Positions 9,048-17,854 are shown, counted from the stretch's first letter. The stretch: 56,574 nt of DNA from Bacteroidales bacterium (GCA_017962175.1 JAGCVU010000187.1:1-56574), one strand, 5' to 3'. Notes: generated from the sequence alone by a model not told the origin. Numbers and translations: made by a program.

Positions 9048-11227
9048 TAATCAAGAGCATCAATATAAAAAACTTCCGCAGTTACTACGGCAACAATCCC
9101 GTGGTTTTTTCCGACGGTCTTACACTGATAATTGGTGGCAACGGCGACGGCAAAACTACGTTTTTTGAATCTTTGGAATGGCTGATGAACACCACAGTTG
9201 ATGGCAAAAGGTCTGAAAACATATCCGAAAAGCGCAAAGCCGAACTTCTGCCGGGCGAATCTGACGAAACAAGTGTTTCGATGGTTTTTGAGCACGACGG
9301 CGACAAGGAACTAGTAAAGCGTTTCCGCTTTTACAAAAACGAAGACGGCTCTGTTTCACTCAATGATTATGAATTTGTAGGATACGACAACGACGGAGCG
9401 GAACGCGTTCGTCAAAATGGTGCGACAATGCTCGACAATTGTTTTGAGAGCGAAATCCGCCGTTATTGTATGTTCAAGGGCGAAAGCAATCTCAATATTT
9501 TTGCCCGCGAAGAAACCGCTATCAAAAAATTGGTTGAGACTTTTTCGGACATCAAGCAATTCGACGACTTGGAAACCTTGTCGATAACTTGCGAAAACAA
9601 GTCGCAAAGTGTGGTTGCCCGTGAAATGCAAAACGATAAAAAGACCGCCGACAAAGCCAAGGAGTTAAACAACAACATCCGTTACACCGACGACAAAATC
9701 AACAAAATCGTTGAGGACATTCACACTCTCGAACACAATATCCGCACCTACACCGATATTATCAATCAAATAGAAACCATTCAGGAAACATCCGAAAAAT
9801 GGCAGGATATCAAAAAGCGCATTTCCGCACTCGAAGATAAAAAAACAAAATATTCCATCGGCGCAAAGATAGACTACAACACAATGTTGTTGGATGAATA
9901 TTGGATTCTTAAACCGTTTGGCAATATTCTCAACGAATACAGCGACAAGATAAGCAAATTAAGCACCGAAAAACGTCGTCAGGAGCGCGAGGAAGTCCGC
10001 CGCAGGGCTGAGGAGAAAGCCAAACACGAAATAATCGAAGGCATTCAGCAACTTGCCAACGGCGCAGAACCGTTGCCGTGGAATCTTCCCGACCGCGAAA
10101 CTATGTTGAATATGATTAAAGATGAGGTTTGCAAGGTGTGCGGTCGTCCTGCCCCAAAAGGTTCTGATGCGTACAATTTTATGGTAAAAAAGTTGGAAGA
10201 ATATGTAGAACATATCCGACAGCAACAAATTATAAAGACAGAGAAAGAAAATCAAGACGAAGAACCTCCGCTATTTAGTAAATCATACATTGAGGAACTC
10301 AACAACCGTAAAATTAGATATTGCGATAGCGAGGCAGAAAGTTGGATTGCCAAACTCACTCCCGATATTTACGAGACTATTCAGTTTGTTAACACGCAAA
10401 AAGAACGATTGGAGCAGGTAAAAAAAGATTTGCAAGATGCCATTGCCGACCGCGACAACCTTTTGATTCAATCGCCCGGACTTACCGCCGAAGCCTTGGA
10501 CAAATCGTTTAGCGACTACCGTGGCAACTACGAGGCAAAAGAAACAGCAAACATTCGCCTTACCCAACTCAACGCCGACCTAAAAGAATGGAAAGCCAAA
10601 AAAGACGGCTTTCTTTCTGAATACAACAGACTTGAACCCACAAGTTCGATGACAAAACTGTATCAAAAGATACACAATGTGTTCAACACCATTCTCTCAG
10701 CGGTAGAAAAAGCCAAAGAAAACAACATCGAATCTTTCATTACACTTTTGCAAGACAATGCAAACGAGTATCTCAAAAAATTGAATATAAACGATTTTCA
10801 CGGCATTATCCGACTTCAACGCCGACCAAACGGCAGTGCGGAGATATTGTTAGAGAGTTCCAACGGTTCTTTGATTACAAATCCTAACGGAGCATTGAAA
10901 ACCACGATGTATATGTCGGTGTTGTTTGCGGTATCGCAAATCACCACATTAAAGCGCGACAAAGATTATCCGTTGATATTCGACGCGCCTACATCATCAT
11001 TTGAAGATGTCAAAGAAGAGGTGTTTTACAATGTTATCGACAAAATCAAAAAGCAGTGCATAATAGCCACCAAAGATTTGCTTGTAAACAAAGGCGACGG
11101 AGTAAAAGAGTTGAACATCGACAAAATCAATCAGTTATCGTGTTCGGTTTATAGAATACAAAAAGCGGAAGGTTTTGACGAACACGATTTGTCAACTATT
11201 CAAACTACAATAACAAAAATCAAATAA
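9044..11227 (+). CDS. DndD/Rad50-like SMC-family ATPase with a zinc-hook CxxC
   Basis: This 727-aa protein starts with the typical RecF/SMC strand INIKNFRSYYG and a Walker A motif GGNGDGKTT (31-39). A long charged coiled coil follows, interrupted near its middle by VCKVCGRP, with C363 and C366 forming a Rad50-type CxxC zinc-hook half-site. Coiled coil returns, then the C-terminal lobe carries the Walker B segment LIFDAPTSSF with the aspartate near 647. This is the layout of DndD and Rad50-type ATPases, which remodel or sense DNA. The ABC signature is not the classic LSGGE; a degenerate equivalent lies around NPNGALKT. It overlaps the 78-aa gene by 4 bp and is followed 2 bp later by the last gene. 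It would drive DNA engagement by the DndC-like or PLD-helicase components. Confidence 0.8.
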   Translation: MIIKSINIKNFRSYYGNNPVVFSDGLTLIIGGNGDGKTTFFESLEWLMNTTVDGKRSENISEKRKAELLPGESDETSVSMVFEHDGDKELVKRFRFYKNEDGSVSLNDYEFVGYDNDGAERVRQNGATMLDNCFESEIRRYCMFKGESNLNIFAREETAIKKLVETFSDIKQFDDLETLSITCENKSQSVVAREMQNDKKTADKAKELNNNIRYTDDKINKIVEDIHTLEHNIRTYTDIINQIETIQETSEKWQDIKKRISALEDKKTKYSIGAKIDYNTMLLDEYWILKPFGNILNEYSDKISKLSTEKRRQEREEVRRRAEEKAKHEIIEGIQQLANGAEPLPWNLPDRETMLNMIKDEVCKVCGRPAPKGSDAYNFMVKKLEEYVEHIRQQQIIKTEKENQDEEPPLFSKSYIEELNNRKIRYCDSEAESWIAKLTPDIYETIQFVNTQKERLEQVKKDLQDAIADRDNLLIQSPGLTAEALDKSFSDYRGNYEAKETANIRLTQLNADLKEWKAKKDGFLSEYNRLEPTSSMTKLYQKIHNVFNTILSAVEKAKENNIESFITLLQDNANEYLKKLNINDFHGIIRLQRRPNGSAEILLESSNGSLITNPNGALKTTMYMSVLFAVSQITTLKRDKDYPLIFDAPTSSFEDVKEEVFYNVIDKIKKQCIIATKDLLVNKGDGVKELNIDKINQLSCSVYRIQKAEGFDEHDLSTIQTTITKIK

Positions 11228-11229
11228 TT

Positions 11230-11805
11230 ATGGCAGCGGCATTATTATACGAAGAATGGGCAAAACGCAATCCATATTGGGAAAAGCGTTACGAAGAATC
11301 GGTAATCAAAAAATTTACCGATTATGGCAAAGGCGAAAGCAGTTACAAAGAAGGCAGAGGCAAACTGTTTGGCGCAGGTTATGAGATAGTTATCATTGCG
11401 TTTTTCATAGGCTTGTATTATAATCAGCGCAAAAAACTGATAGCCGATTCCACCAAACGCAAGTCTTTGGGACAGCCAATTCAGTATTGGGGCAACAATG
11501 ATTCTGGCAAACTTCGCAAAACATATCCCAAGATTCGCGATTATATATTTATTGCCTTGGTTGCCAAATCCGACATAGATTTTCTTGCCTTAGACAAAGG
11601 CGAAATCACATTGCGCAAAGCCGTTGATATATTGATGGATACAATGGAAGAATACATCAATTGGGGATTAGACTACATCGAAGACAAAGTTCTTTCCGAT
11701 TCCAATTATTTCTTTTCCCCGACAGCATTTCTTGATGTTTTCTTAGGCTTTGATTCCGAAGAGGCAGAGAATGAAGATGACGACGAACCAGAGGAGTTGG
11801 ATTGA
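11230..11805 (+). CDS. Last gene of the defence-like operon, unrecognised acidic-tailed protein
   Basis: This 191-aa protein begins 2 bp after the SMC-like gene and is therefore part of the operon. The central region has a hydrophobic helix (about 51-63, VIIAFFIGLYY) that is more likely buried than membrane-spanning, because charged residues follow directly. The C-terminal 20 residues are strongly acidic (Glu/Asp runs), which suggests a DNA-mimicking or protein-binding tail. I do not recognise the family. Two tandem palindromes follow the stop and may end the transcript. Confidence 0.6.
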   Translation: MAAALLYEEWAKRNPYWEKRYEESVIKKFTDYGKGESSYKEGRGKLFGAGYEIVIIAFFIGLYYNQRKKLIADSTKRKSLGQPIQYWGNNDSGKLRKTYPKIRDYIFIALVAKSDIDFLALDKGEITLRKAVDILMDTMEEYINWGLDYIEDKVLSDSNYFFSPTAFLDVFLGFDSEEAENEDDDEPEELD

Positions 11806-11809
11806 GATT

Positions 11810-11876
11810 TTTTTCAAGATCACAATTTGTGACCTTGAAAAATTGTCATTTGAAGTCACAATTTGTGACTTCAAAT
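11810..11876. repeat. Two tandem palindromes sharing the core TCACAATTTGTGA
   Basis: The first palindrome (11810-11842) has arms TTTTTCAAG/CTTGAAAAA plus an inner TCACAA/TTGTGA with one mismatch. The second (11848-11876) is a perfect inverted repeat with 14-bp arms and a single central base. Both share the core TCACAATTTGTGA. They sit between the defence operon and the convergent ATPase remnant, so they could terminate transcription from one side, bind a dimeric protein or belong to a dispersed palindromic repeat family. Confidence 0.8.
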
Positions 11877-11883
11877 TTCCCCC

Positions 11884-12054
11884 TCATTTAAACATCTCCT
11901 CCATAACCACCTGACCCTGAATATCCCTTGCATACAGATTGTCGTATAGTCCTTTGGTGGTAATCATCACAGTGAAGACGGCTTTGCGGGTGTTGGTCTT
12001 GGTTTTGAAGACGGAGGCTTTGTGGCGGAGGTCGTCGGAATAGGATTTTATTTG
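11884..12054 (-). pseudogene. Leftover C-terminal tail of a second ATPase paralogue
   Basis: About 55 codons on the - strand align from end to end with the last ~55 residues of the adjacent full-length ATPase: both share the pattern L-R, then K-x6-MITT-x-G, then D-x-Q near the end, and both stop a few residues later. The fragment has no convincing start of its own; only a TTG inside the upstream gene's last codons opens the frame. It begins within a few bases of the stop of the intact gene, in a different frame. The simplest reading is recombination between paralogues that replaced the body of an older gene and left its tail behind. Confidence 0.65.
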
Positions 12055-12055
12055 A

Positions 12056-13468
12056 TTACCTCTCAAACAAATCTTCTCCCATCACCTCGCTCTGCACATC
12101 ACCGCTATAAATGTTGTGCTTGATTCCGTAAGTGGTTATCATTGTGATGTATAGAGATTTTTTTGTGGAGGTGAACTTCCTGAAAAGTTCGCGACGGCGG
12201 CGGAGATGTTCGTCGTATTGTTTGTCGATTTCAAACTCGGAAAGCGAAAATTTCATCTCGCAAAGGTTGATTACTTGGTCGCGGCGGTCGATGAGCATAT
12301 CAATCTGAAAATCAGTGTTTCTGTATGAATACACATTGGATTCTATGCCTGAAATTCCCAATTTTGCCTTAATCTGTTTGATGTGGTGAAAGCACACCTG
12401 TTCAAAGGCATAGCCCGACCAAGCGCGTTTCGACGGCGAATCGGTCATATTGGACCAATGGTGGATGTCGTTGCCGGTGTACGAAGCCACATAACGTAGA
12501 TAAAAAAGCGTAAACAAGTCGCAGAGTTGATACACGGTTTCGCGCTCCTTTTTGCCAAGACCGGTGTACGGACGTATAAAATCGCTGTCAATCAAATCGT
12601 TGAGTATTGCTGAGAGTTTGCCGCCGGTGGAAAGTTTCAGAGCCTCGATAATCTCCTGACGGGTCATTCCCGATGCTTTTTTGACAAGAAGTTCAACGAT
12701 GTTTTTGCAGACCGTTGATTCTCTGAAAAGCGACGAAAACAAAAATTTATATTCCGATTTTAGTTTGGCATTAGTGGCAAAAAACAGTTGGTCGATGTTT
12801 TGTGCAAGCGACAATTCTTTTTCCAACATACTCAAATACAGCGGAATACCACCCAAAATCATATAAGTTTCCAATATTTGATAACGGTTGAAGGCAATGG
12901 AGCGCGATTTCAGATATTCCTCTGTTTCGGCAAGGGAGAACGGCGAAAGGTAAAGCACATTTGTCATACGGTTGTAAAGTCCGCCCTTGTTGCCAAACAG
13001 TTTGTCGCGCATCCAAGTAGTTGCCGATGCGCAGACTATGAGCATAATGTTTTTCTGACTTGCCCCGTAACTATTCCAAAAATACTCAAACGCCTTCAAA
13101 AAGTCAGATTTTGGCGTGTCAATCCACGGCACTTCGTCAAGGAAAATGACAATCCGCTGTTTGTCGGCAAGAGTTTCCAAATATTTTTTCAACAATGCGA
13201 ATGCGTCAAACCAAGTGGATGGGCGTTTCAATTCTTGGTTTGATGTTTCCGACAACTGACGGGTAAACTCTCTAAGTTGTTCAGTTTTAGTTGCTTGGTA
13301 GATGCCGGTGAAATAGAAGTCGAATTTGTCGTGGAAAAATTCCTTTATCAAAAAGGTTTTTCCCACACGGCGGCGGCCATATACGGCAACAAACTCGTTT
13401 TTGCCTGAGTTGTAGATGCTTTCGAGCCGTTTTTGCTCCTCTTTCCTTCCTATCAATGCGTTTTCCAT
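12056..13468 (-). CDS. ATPase of the ATPase_2 / DUF234-type family with a C-terminal PD-(D/E)XK-like domain
   Basis: This 470-aa protein has an N-terminal P-loop ATPase: YGRRRVGKT Walker A near residues 30-38 and Walker B FLDEVPW near 108-114, as in the STAND-like ATPase_2 family (PF01637-type). A winged-helix region follows, then a C-terminal nuclease-like segment with D-x9-EMKF spacing (IDMLID ... CEMKF) that resembles PD-(D/E)XK folds. Such genes are multicopy in Bacteroidota and archaea and are suspected mobile or defence-linked elements of unknown function. The copy is intact. It is bracketed on the left by a paralogue's tail and palindromes and on the right by a different palindrome pair. 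A CAAATATA (TATATTTG on the - strand) at 13495-13502 could be its -7 box. Confidence 0.8.
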   Translation of the reverse strand: MENALIGRKEEQKRLESIYNSGKNEFVAVYGRRRVGKTFLIKEFFHDKFDFYFTGIYQATKTEQLREFTRQLSETSNQELKRPSTWFDAFALLKKYLETLADKQRIVIFLDEVPWIDTPKSDFLKAFEYFWNSYGASQKNIMLIVCASATTWMRDKLFGNKGGLYNRMTNVLYLSPFSLAETEEYLKSRSIAFNRYQILETYMILGGIPLYLSMLEKELSLAQNIDQLFFATNAKLKSEYKFLFSSLFRESTVCKNIVELLVKKASGMTRQEIIEALKLSTGGKLSAILNDLIDSDFIRPYTGLGKKERETVYQLCDLFTLFYLRYVASYTGNDIHHWSNMTDSPSKRAWSGYAFEQVCFHHIKQIKAKLGISGIESNVYSYRNTDFQIDMLIDRRDQVINLCEMKFSLSEFEIDKQYDEHLRRRRELFRKFTSTKKSLYITMITTYGIKHNIYSGDVQSEVMGEDLFER

Positions 13469-13522
13469 AAGCCGAAAAATTTATGTTGACGCTGCAAATA
13501 TAATCAAAAATTTCGAGATACC

Positions 13523-13618
13523 GGTGCCGTAACTCAATTTTTTTTGGAGTTATGGCACCACTATCGGCGATAATGGTGCCGTAACTCATTTTTTTTGGGA
13601 CTTACGGCACCATTATCG
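13523..13618. repeat. Two tandem hairpins with GGTGCCGTAA arms and poly-T loops
   Basis: The first hairpin (13523-13559) pairs GGTGCCGTAACTC with GAGTTATGGCACC. The second (13568-13618) has perfect 17-bp arms (13568-13584 with 13602-13618) that contain the same GGTGCCGTAA. Both loops contain a run of eight T. The pair lies between the ATPase start and the MbnP-like stop on the same strand, mirroring the palindromes on the other side of the ATPase. Confidence 0.8.
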
Positions 13619-13628
13619 GGGGTTGGAA

Positions 13629-14357
13629 TTACCTCTCAAACGCCGCTTTGATATTTTCGCTGAAAGTTTTCATGGCTTTTTGGTTGTTCATGATGCCGTG
13701 GTAGTCGGTGAAAAGTTCGGCGTGGGGATAGTCAAACATTGTGGAAATATCAAGGTTGATTATTGCTGAATTGTTTGAAATTTTAACGGGTATTTTTACA
13801 CGAAAATCGTTGTCGATATATTCGGTGGGTTCTCCCTCTGAATCATACACTTGACCGCGTCCTATGTGACAGTTAAAAGCATTGATTTTTTGTTCGGTAT
13901 CTAAGTAAAGAATGTTGGTTTTCATATAATGATAGCCGCCACCAAGATAGTCGGGCCAAAACATCAATGCTTCGGGCGGATTTTTAAACCTGTAACTGCG
14001 GTTTTCGGCTTTGCTGAAGCCAAATGTAAATTCAATACTATCAGCGTTTTGAAGGTTGAAATCTTCTGCCGGAATCCATTGTAAAGTGTTGGCAATTTCC
14101 ACATCTACATAATGAAAACTTTGCGGATAATTATTTACTGTTTTATCTTTGTATATTACATTAATATCAGATATAAAATACTGAACCTGAGATACTTGAT
14201 ACGTAAGCCCGCGTTGCAATTTATAAATCATTTTGTTGATTTCGAGCGGGTTGTTGTTGCAAGTAAAGGTAAATGTTACGCCGTTTTGTGCCGATGCTAT
14301 GCCGCACAAAATAATGGCGATGGCTAATGAAAGAATTTTTTTAGGCAAAAGTGTCAT
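13629..14357 (-). CDS. MbnP-like exported protein
   Basis: This 242-aa protein starts with a clear signal peptide (positively charged start, hydrophobic core, cleavage near ASA-Q at residue 23). The mature part has the features of the MbnP-like family: an early F-x-F-T-C strand, a Q-V-Q-Y-F-I-S-D segment, the D-S-I-E-F-T-F-G block and a conserved W-P-D-Y-x-G-G-G-Y-H-Y-M-K motif near residues 123-135. Family members are periplasmic or surface proteins linked to copper binding, often beside MbnH-type heme proteins. No such partner is visible here, so the metal role is inferred. The gene is followed by hairpins rather than by co-directional genes. Confidence 0.7.
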   Translation of the reverse strand: MTLLPKKILSLAIAIILCGIASAQNGVTFTFTCNNNPLEINKMIYKLQRGLTYQVSQVQYFISDINVIYKDKTVNNYPQSFHYVDVEIANTLQWIPAEDFNLQNADSIEFTFGFSKAENRSYRFKNPPEALMFWPDYLGGGYHYMKTNILYLDTEQKINAFNCHIGRGQVYDSEGEPTEYIDNDFRVKIPVKISNNSAIINLDISTMFDYPHAELFTDYHGIMNNQKAMKTFSENIKAAFER

Positions 14358-14382
14358 GATGTGAGTGGTTTGTATAGTTTAA

Positions 14383-14937
14383 TTACTTTAATTCCATACC
14401 CTTTTTCACTTTTGTCACAGCTGCTTCGCCGCCAAGAATTTCGGCAAGACAGATAGCAAAATCAACAGAATGACCTGCGCCAATACAAGTTAAAAGGTTG
14501 CCGTCGCGAGTGATGAAATTGCCTGTATAATTGTATTTGGTAGACATTTCGTCTTTGCAGCACGAATGTGAGGTTACGTTTTTGCCAAATCCAATGCCGT
14601 TTTTCAAAAGCACAGTTGGAGCACCGCAGATGGCTGCGAGAATTTTGCCCGATTCGTAGTGTTTTTTTGCTAATTCGCCCACTTTTGGGTCGTTGCCAAG
14701 GTTTTCATAACCCGGGTATCCGCCGGGAAGATACAGAAGGTCGGCTTGGTCGAAATCCTTAACTTCAGAAATCAAAAAATCGGCTTCCACTTTTATTTTG
14801 TTGGATGCGGCAACTTGTTTTTTGTTGCTTATTGATACAGTTTTAACATCGAAACCGGCACGGCAGAAAACGTCGTAGGGCGCAAGAGCCTCTATAACTT
14901 CAAAACCGTCGGCAAGGAAAATATACGCTTTTTTCAT
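14383..14937 (-). CDS. DJ-1/PfpI family protein (ThiJ/DJ-1 type)
   Basis: This 184-aa protein has the standard length and order of DJ-1 family proteins: E16 in the first loop (GFEVIE), a LPGGYPG turn near 70-76 and the nucleophile elbow AAICGAPTVL with C104, followed by a GAGHS segment that supplies the conserved histidine region. Family members are glyoxalase/deglycase-like or oxidative-stress chaperones in the cytoplasm; the precise activity cannot be read from sequence. It is the first gene of a - strand group with the MbnP-like gene 25 bp downstream of its stop. Upstream, 19 bp away, is the stop of a thioredoxin-like gene, so these may all be read from one long transcript. Confidence 0.85.
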   Translation of the reverse strand: MKKAYIFLADGFEVIEALAPYDVFCRAGFDVKTVSISNKKQVAASNKIKVEADFLISEVKDFDQADLLYLPGGYPGYENLGNDPKVGELAKKHYESGKILAAICGAPTVLLKNGIGFGKNVTSHSCCKDEMSTKYNYTGNFITRDGNLLTCIGAGHSVDFAICLAEILGGEAAVTKVKKGMELK

Positions 14938-14956
14938 TGTTTTTTTTAACTATTTA

Positions 14957-16297
14957 TTATTGAGATAATTGTTGAAGTGCATTTGTGATTCGGTCCTCTC
15001 CTATCAACTTGGCAGTGATGCGCCGTTTGTCGTCGATAAGATACATTATTGGAGTGCTTACCACGTAGTAATATTCACGAAAACGCGACATATTTTTGGT
15101 GTCGCAGAGGTCGATCCAAGGAAAATTTTTGCGTTCAGAATTGGCTTTGATGCCTTCGTAAGAGAAATCATCGTTGCACAGTGTGTAAATTTGATAGCCG
15201 TTTTGAAGCAATCGATCGTAATAAAATTTTATAGCATTTTCGGCGCTGTCGCAATGTCCGCAGCCGTTTGCCCAAAACATCAGAAGGATTGGTTTGTTGC
15301 CCGCATAATCAAAAATATTGATGGTGTCGTCGGTGCCCACTCTACGTGCCGAAAAATTGTGTGCATCGTATCCCACAATCGACGAAGAGTATATATTTCG
15401 CTGTTGCTCAATCATTTTACGAGTTTCGTCGGGCAGATTTTTTACCGTGTCGGATAGAAAATAACTATCGGCAATATGCACAAACACTTCGTTCATTCCA
15501 AGCTTGTAAAACGTGCGGTAAAAATTCAAAAGATAAGCCGTAACGTAGTGATACACATCCATATTCTTTTTGCTCATAGCAATTATACGGTCGGTTTGTC
15601 GCATAATCTCATAGGGATTGTTTTCGATATGACGGGCAATATGAGCGCGAACACATTTGTAAAAAAACGGCGTGCGCAAAAGTCCCGGCTGAGCAAAATT
15701 GATGTAATGAAACATACTGTCGCCCGGAAAGTTGGTGGCATTCAAACCGTTGAGCACATCGGCTAGCATGGTATTGGGATAAGAAGCCACCTCATTGCGC
15801 CAAGCCTGTTCGTATTGGCTGTCGATCTTGCTAAGTTTCAGTTCTATCTGTTCAAGTTTAGAAGAATCTTTCTCGTATTTTTTTGCCGTGTCGAGGTCGC
15901 GTTGTTGTTGAACCAAGTGAGTCATACGGCGTTGATAGTCGAAAAAAATGGCATTGACATCCGAACCCGTTATTTTCATCGTTTTTTGCGGGTCGTTGGC
16001 AGAGCATTTCATCAAAAAATTTTGATTATCCTTATCTATCAATAAATCAACGTATTGACCGCTGCCGTTCATTATCACAGAATATATTCCTGCAGGCAAA
16101 AGAGTATTGCCCCGAAACACATAAACACCCTTTTCGGTTGGTGCTGAGTCGGTTACAAGATACTGTTTATCTTCGTAATAATATGCAAGACGTACTTTTT
16201 GCGGTTCGGCGTCGGTGAGTTTGAGTTTGATTTCATACCCCTGACCCATAGCGCCGAGCCACAGCAACATAAACCATATTGCGGCAAAAATCCTCAT
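14957..16297 (-). CDS. Exported DUF4369-type thioredoxin-fold protein (CGHC), second of a tandem pair
   Basis: This 446-aa protein starts with a signal peptide (residues 1-18, ending GAMG-Q). An N-terminal beta-rich domain of the DUF4369 type follows, then a helical middle and a C-terminal TlpA/thioredoxin-like domain with the active site W-A-N-G-C-G-H-C near residue 335, followed by the cis-proline region V-S-T-P-I. Such proteins are periplasmic disulfide or thiol oxidoreductases common in Bacteroidota. It lies 3 bp downstream of a longer homologue on the same strand, which indicates tandem duplication and co-transcription. The active-site dipeptide differs from the paralogue (GH versus SH), which suggests different redox potentials. 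Confidence 0.8.
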   Translation of the reverse strand: MRIFAAIWFMLLWLGAMGQGYEIKLKLTDAEPQKVRLAYYYEDKQYLVTDSAPTEKGVYVFRGNTLLPAGIYSVIMNGSGQYVDLLIDKDNQNFLMKCSANDPQKTMKITGSDVNAIFFDYQRRMTHLVQQQRDLDTAKKYEKDSSKLEQIELKLSKIDSQYEQAWRNEVASYPNTMLADVLNGLNATNFPGDSMFHYINFAQPGLLRTPFFYKCVRAHIARHIENNPYEIMRQTDRIIAMSKKNMDVYHYVTAYLLNFYRTFYKLGMNEVFVHIADSYFLSDTVKNLPDETRKMIEQQRNIYSSSIVGYDAHNFSARRVGTDDTINIFDYAGNKPILLMFWANGCGHCDSAENAIKFYYDRLLQNGYQIYTLCNDDFSYEGIKANSERKNFPWIDLCDTKNMSRFREYYYVVSTPIMYLIDDKRRITAKLIGEDRITNALQQLSQ

Positions 16298-16300
16298 AGG

Positions 16301-17854
16301 TTATTTTTCTCCCCTTTTGGCCTTGTCGTCCTCTATCATTCTAATAAGTTCGTAAGCCTGCTGATGGGCAATACGTTTGGCGATAATCTCTTTTTTCTCG
16401 TCTAAAAGATAGAACGTGGGGGTGCTGTTTACGTCGAAATTGTCGCGATATTGGTCAAACGGATTCCAACAGTTGATCCATCCATCGGCAATCATTTTTT
16501 TCTCTTTTACAAAGTCGAACCATTTGTTGATATGACGGTGAAGGTCGGTGAGTTTGTCAACGCTGCGGTTCATATACACAGCCCAAACTTTTACGCCTTC
16601 GCGTTGAAGAGTGTCTTTGTAATATTGAAATAGTTTGGGCATTTCCTCTTTACAGTGGCTGCAATCAGGTTCCCAAAACACTATAAGAGTGTATTTTGCA
16701 GGCGTTTTGTGCATATCTATATAGCCGTCAAACTTGTTTACAAGATTGTCGAGAATACGCACTACATCGTTGCGGCGAGCCTCAAAATCAGGTTTCTTAA
16801 TTTCGAGTTCAGCGCCTTCGGTTTTTAGCACCTCGGTAAACGGTTTGAGAGCGTTGATACGATTTGTGTCGGTGGGAAGTTTCTGAAGCACAAGGTTTTT
16901 AGACTTATTACCCACAAGACAATTCTCTTTTTTGGTAATTTTCTTTTTAAGTTCGGTTTTAAAAGAGTCGGTATCCCAAACGGCATCTTTAACGTAAATT
17001 TCTGCAAGTGAGCAATATACATTCTCTGCCATCATCGATTCGCTCTTGGCATACTTATTAAAGAAATAAACAAGCATAAAACGGAAAAGTTCATCATTTT
17101 CGCCCTTTACCAATTTGCCTTTGGGACGGGTAGCATTTACCAACCAATTAGTCTCTTTTATCAGAGAATCAGGCACTTGCAAAACTACTTGATCAATATA
17201 TCGCTGAATTTTGGGTTCGTAGAGCACGGTGCGCAACAAACGTCCGTCAGACACAGGAAAATTGTCGAAATAGTGAGCCTTATAGTAGAAGTAACGTTCG
17301 TTTTGGTCGGTAATGGATGCTGGCACTTCTACTTCGCGAGTGGCTGTCAAAAATTTCGAGAAAAACATGTCGGGATATTTGGTGATTTGCTCCTTATAAT
17401 GAGCCTCAACACGTTGATTTATAGCCTCTTTGTCGGCATCGGTCTTTGCCTTTTCGTAATCGGTGCGACATTTGCCCAAAAACTTCTGATAATCAACAAA
17501 AAGTTGGTTTTGAAGATCGCCGGTAATCACCATATTTTCGAGAAATTTGGCAGGAATAGTATCATTTTCGATTGAAAATTTCTGATTATCATCAATCATA
17601 ATATCAAAATAATTGCGATTTGGCAGAAAAATAAAGTACATTCCGCCGGGCAGTTTTTTCTTGCCTTTGAACACGCCAAAACCCTTACTATCAAGTTTTA
17701 CGGTATCGTCGGGGATAAGACGCTCGTTGAAATGGTGACCAAGAATAACGGTGTCGCCCGGAATAGACTTGATTTTGATACCGATTTCGTAGCCCTGCGC
17801 CTGCAATCCGCCGCACAAGACACACAACAGCAATGCGATAAATATCTTTTTCAT
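16301..17854 (-). CDS. Exported DUF4369-type thioredoxin-fold protein (CSHC), first of a tandem pair
   Basis: This 517-aa protein has a signal peptide (cleavage near LQA-Q, residue 20), a DUF4369-type N-terminal domain (about 22-120), a long helical middle rich in lysine and a C-terminal thioredoxin-fold domain. The active site is W-E-P-D-C-S-H-C-K-E-E, and the cis-proline loop is N-S-T-P-T. It is the promoter-proximal member of the pair and shares the order G-Y-E-I at the mature N-terminus with its neighbour. The C-S-H-C centre is unusual against the CGPC or CGHC of thioredoxins and PDI. Its likely role is periplasmic thiol-disulfide exchange. A consensus promoter lies about 100 bp upstream. 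Confidence 0.8.
   Translation of the reverse strand: MKKIFIALLLCVLCGGLQAQGYEIGIKIKSIPGDTVILGHHFNERLIPDDTVKLDSKGFGVFKGKKKLPGGMYFIFLPNRNYFDIMIDDNQKFSIENDTIPAKFLENMVITGDLQNQLFVDYQKFLGKCRTDYEKAKTDADKEAINQRVEAHYKEQITKYPDMFFSKFLTATREVEVPASITDQNERYFYYKAHYFDNFPVSDGRLLRTVLYEPKIQRYIDQVVLQVPDSLIKETNWLVNATRPKGKLVKGENDELFRFMLVYFFNKYAKSESMMAENVYCSLAEIYVKDAVWDTDSFKTELKKKITKKENCLVGNKSKNLVLQKLPTDTNRINALKPFTEVLKTEGAELEIKKPDFEARRNDVVRILDNLVNKFDGYIDMHKTPAKYTLIVFWEPDCSHCKEEMPKLFQYYKDTLQREGVKVWAVYMNRSVDKLTDLHRHINKWFDFVKEKKMIADGWINCWNPFDQYRDNFDVNSTPTFYLLDEKKEIIAKRIAHQQAYELIRMIEDDKAKRGEK

Noticed and set aside
11810..11876. Possible CRISPR array
   Set aside because: Only two units, each an internal palindrome, without equal-length spacers or cas genes.
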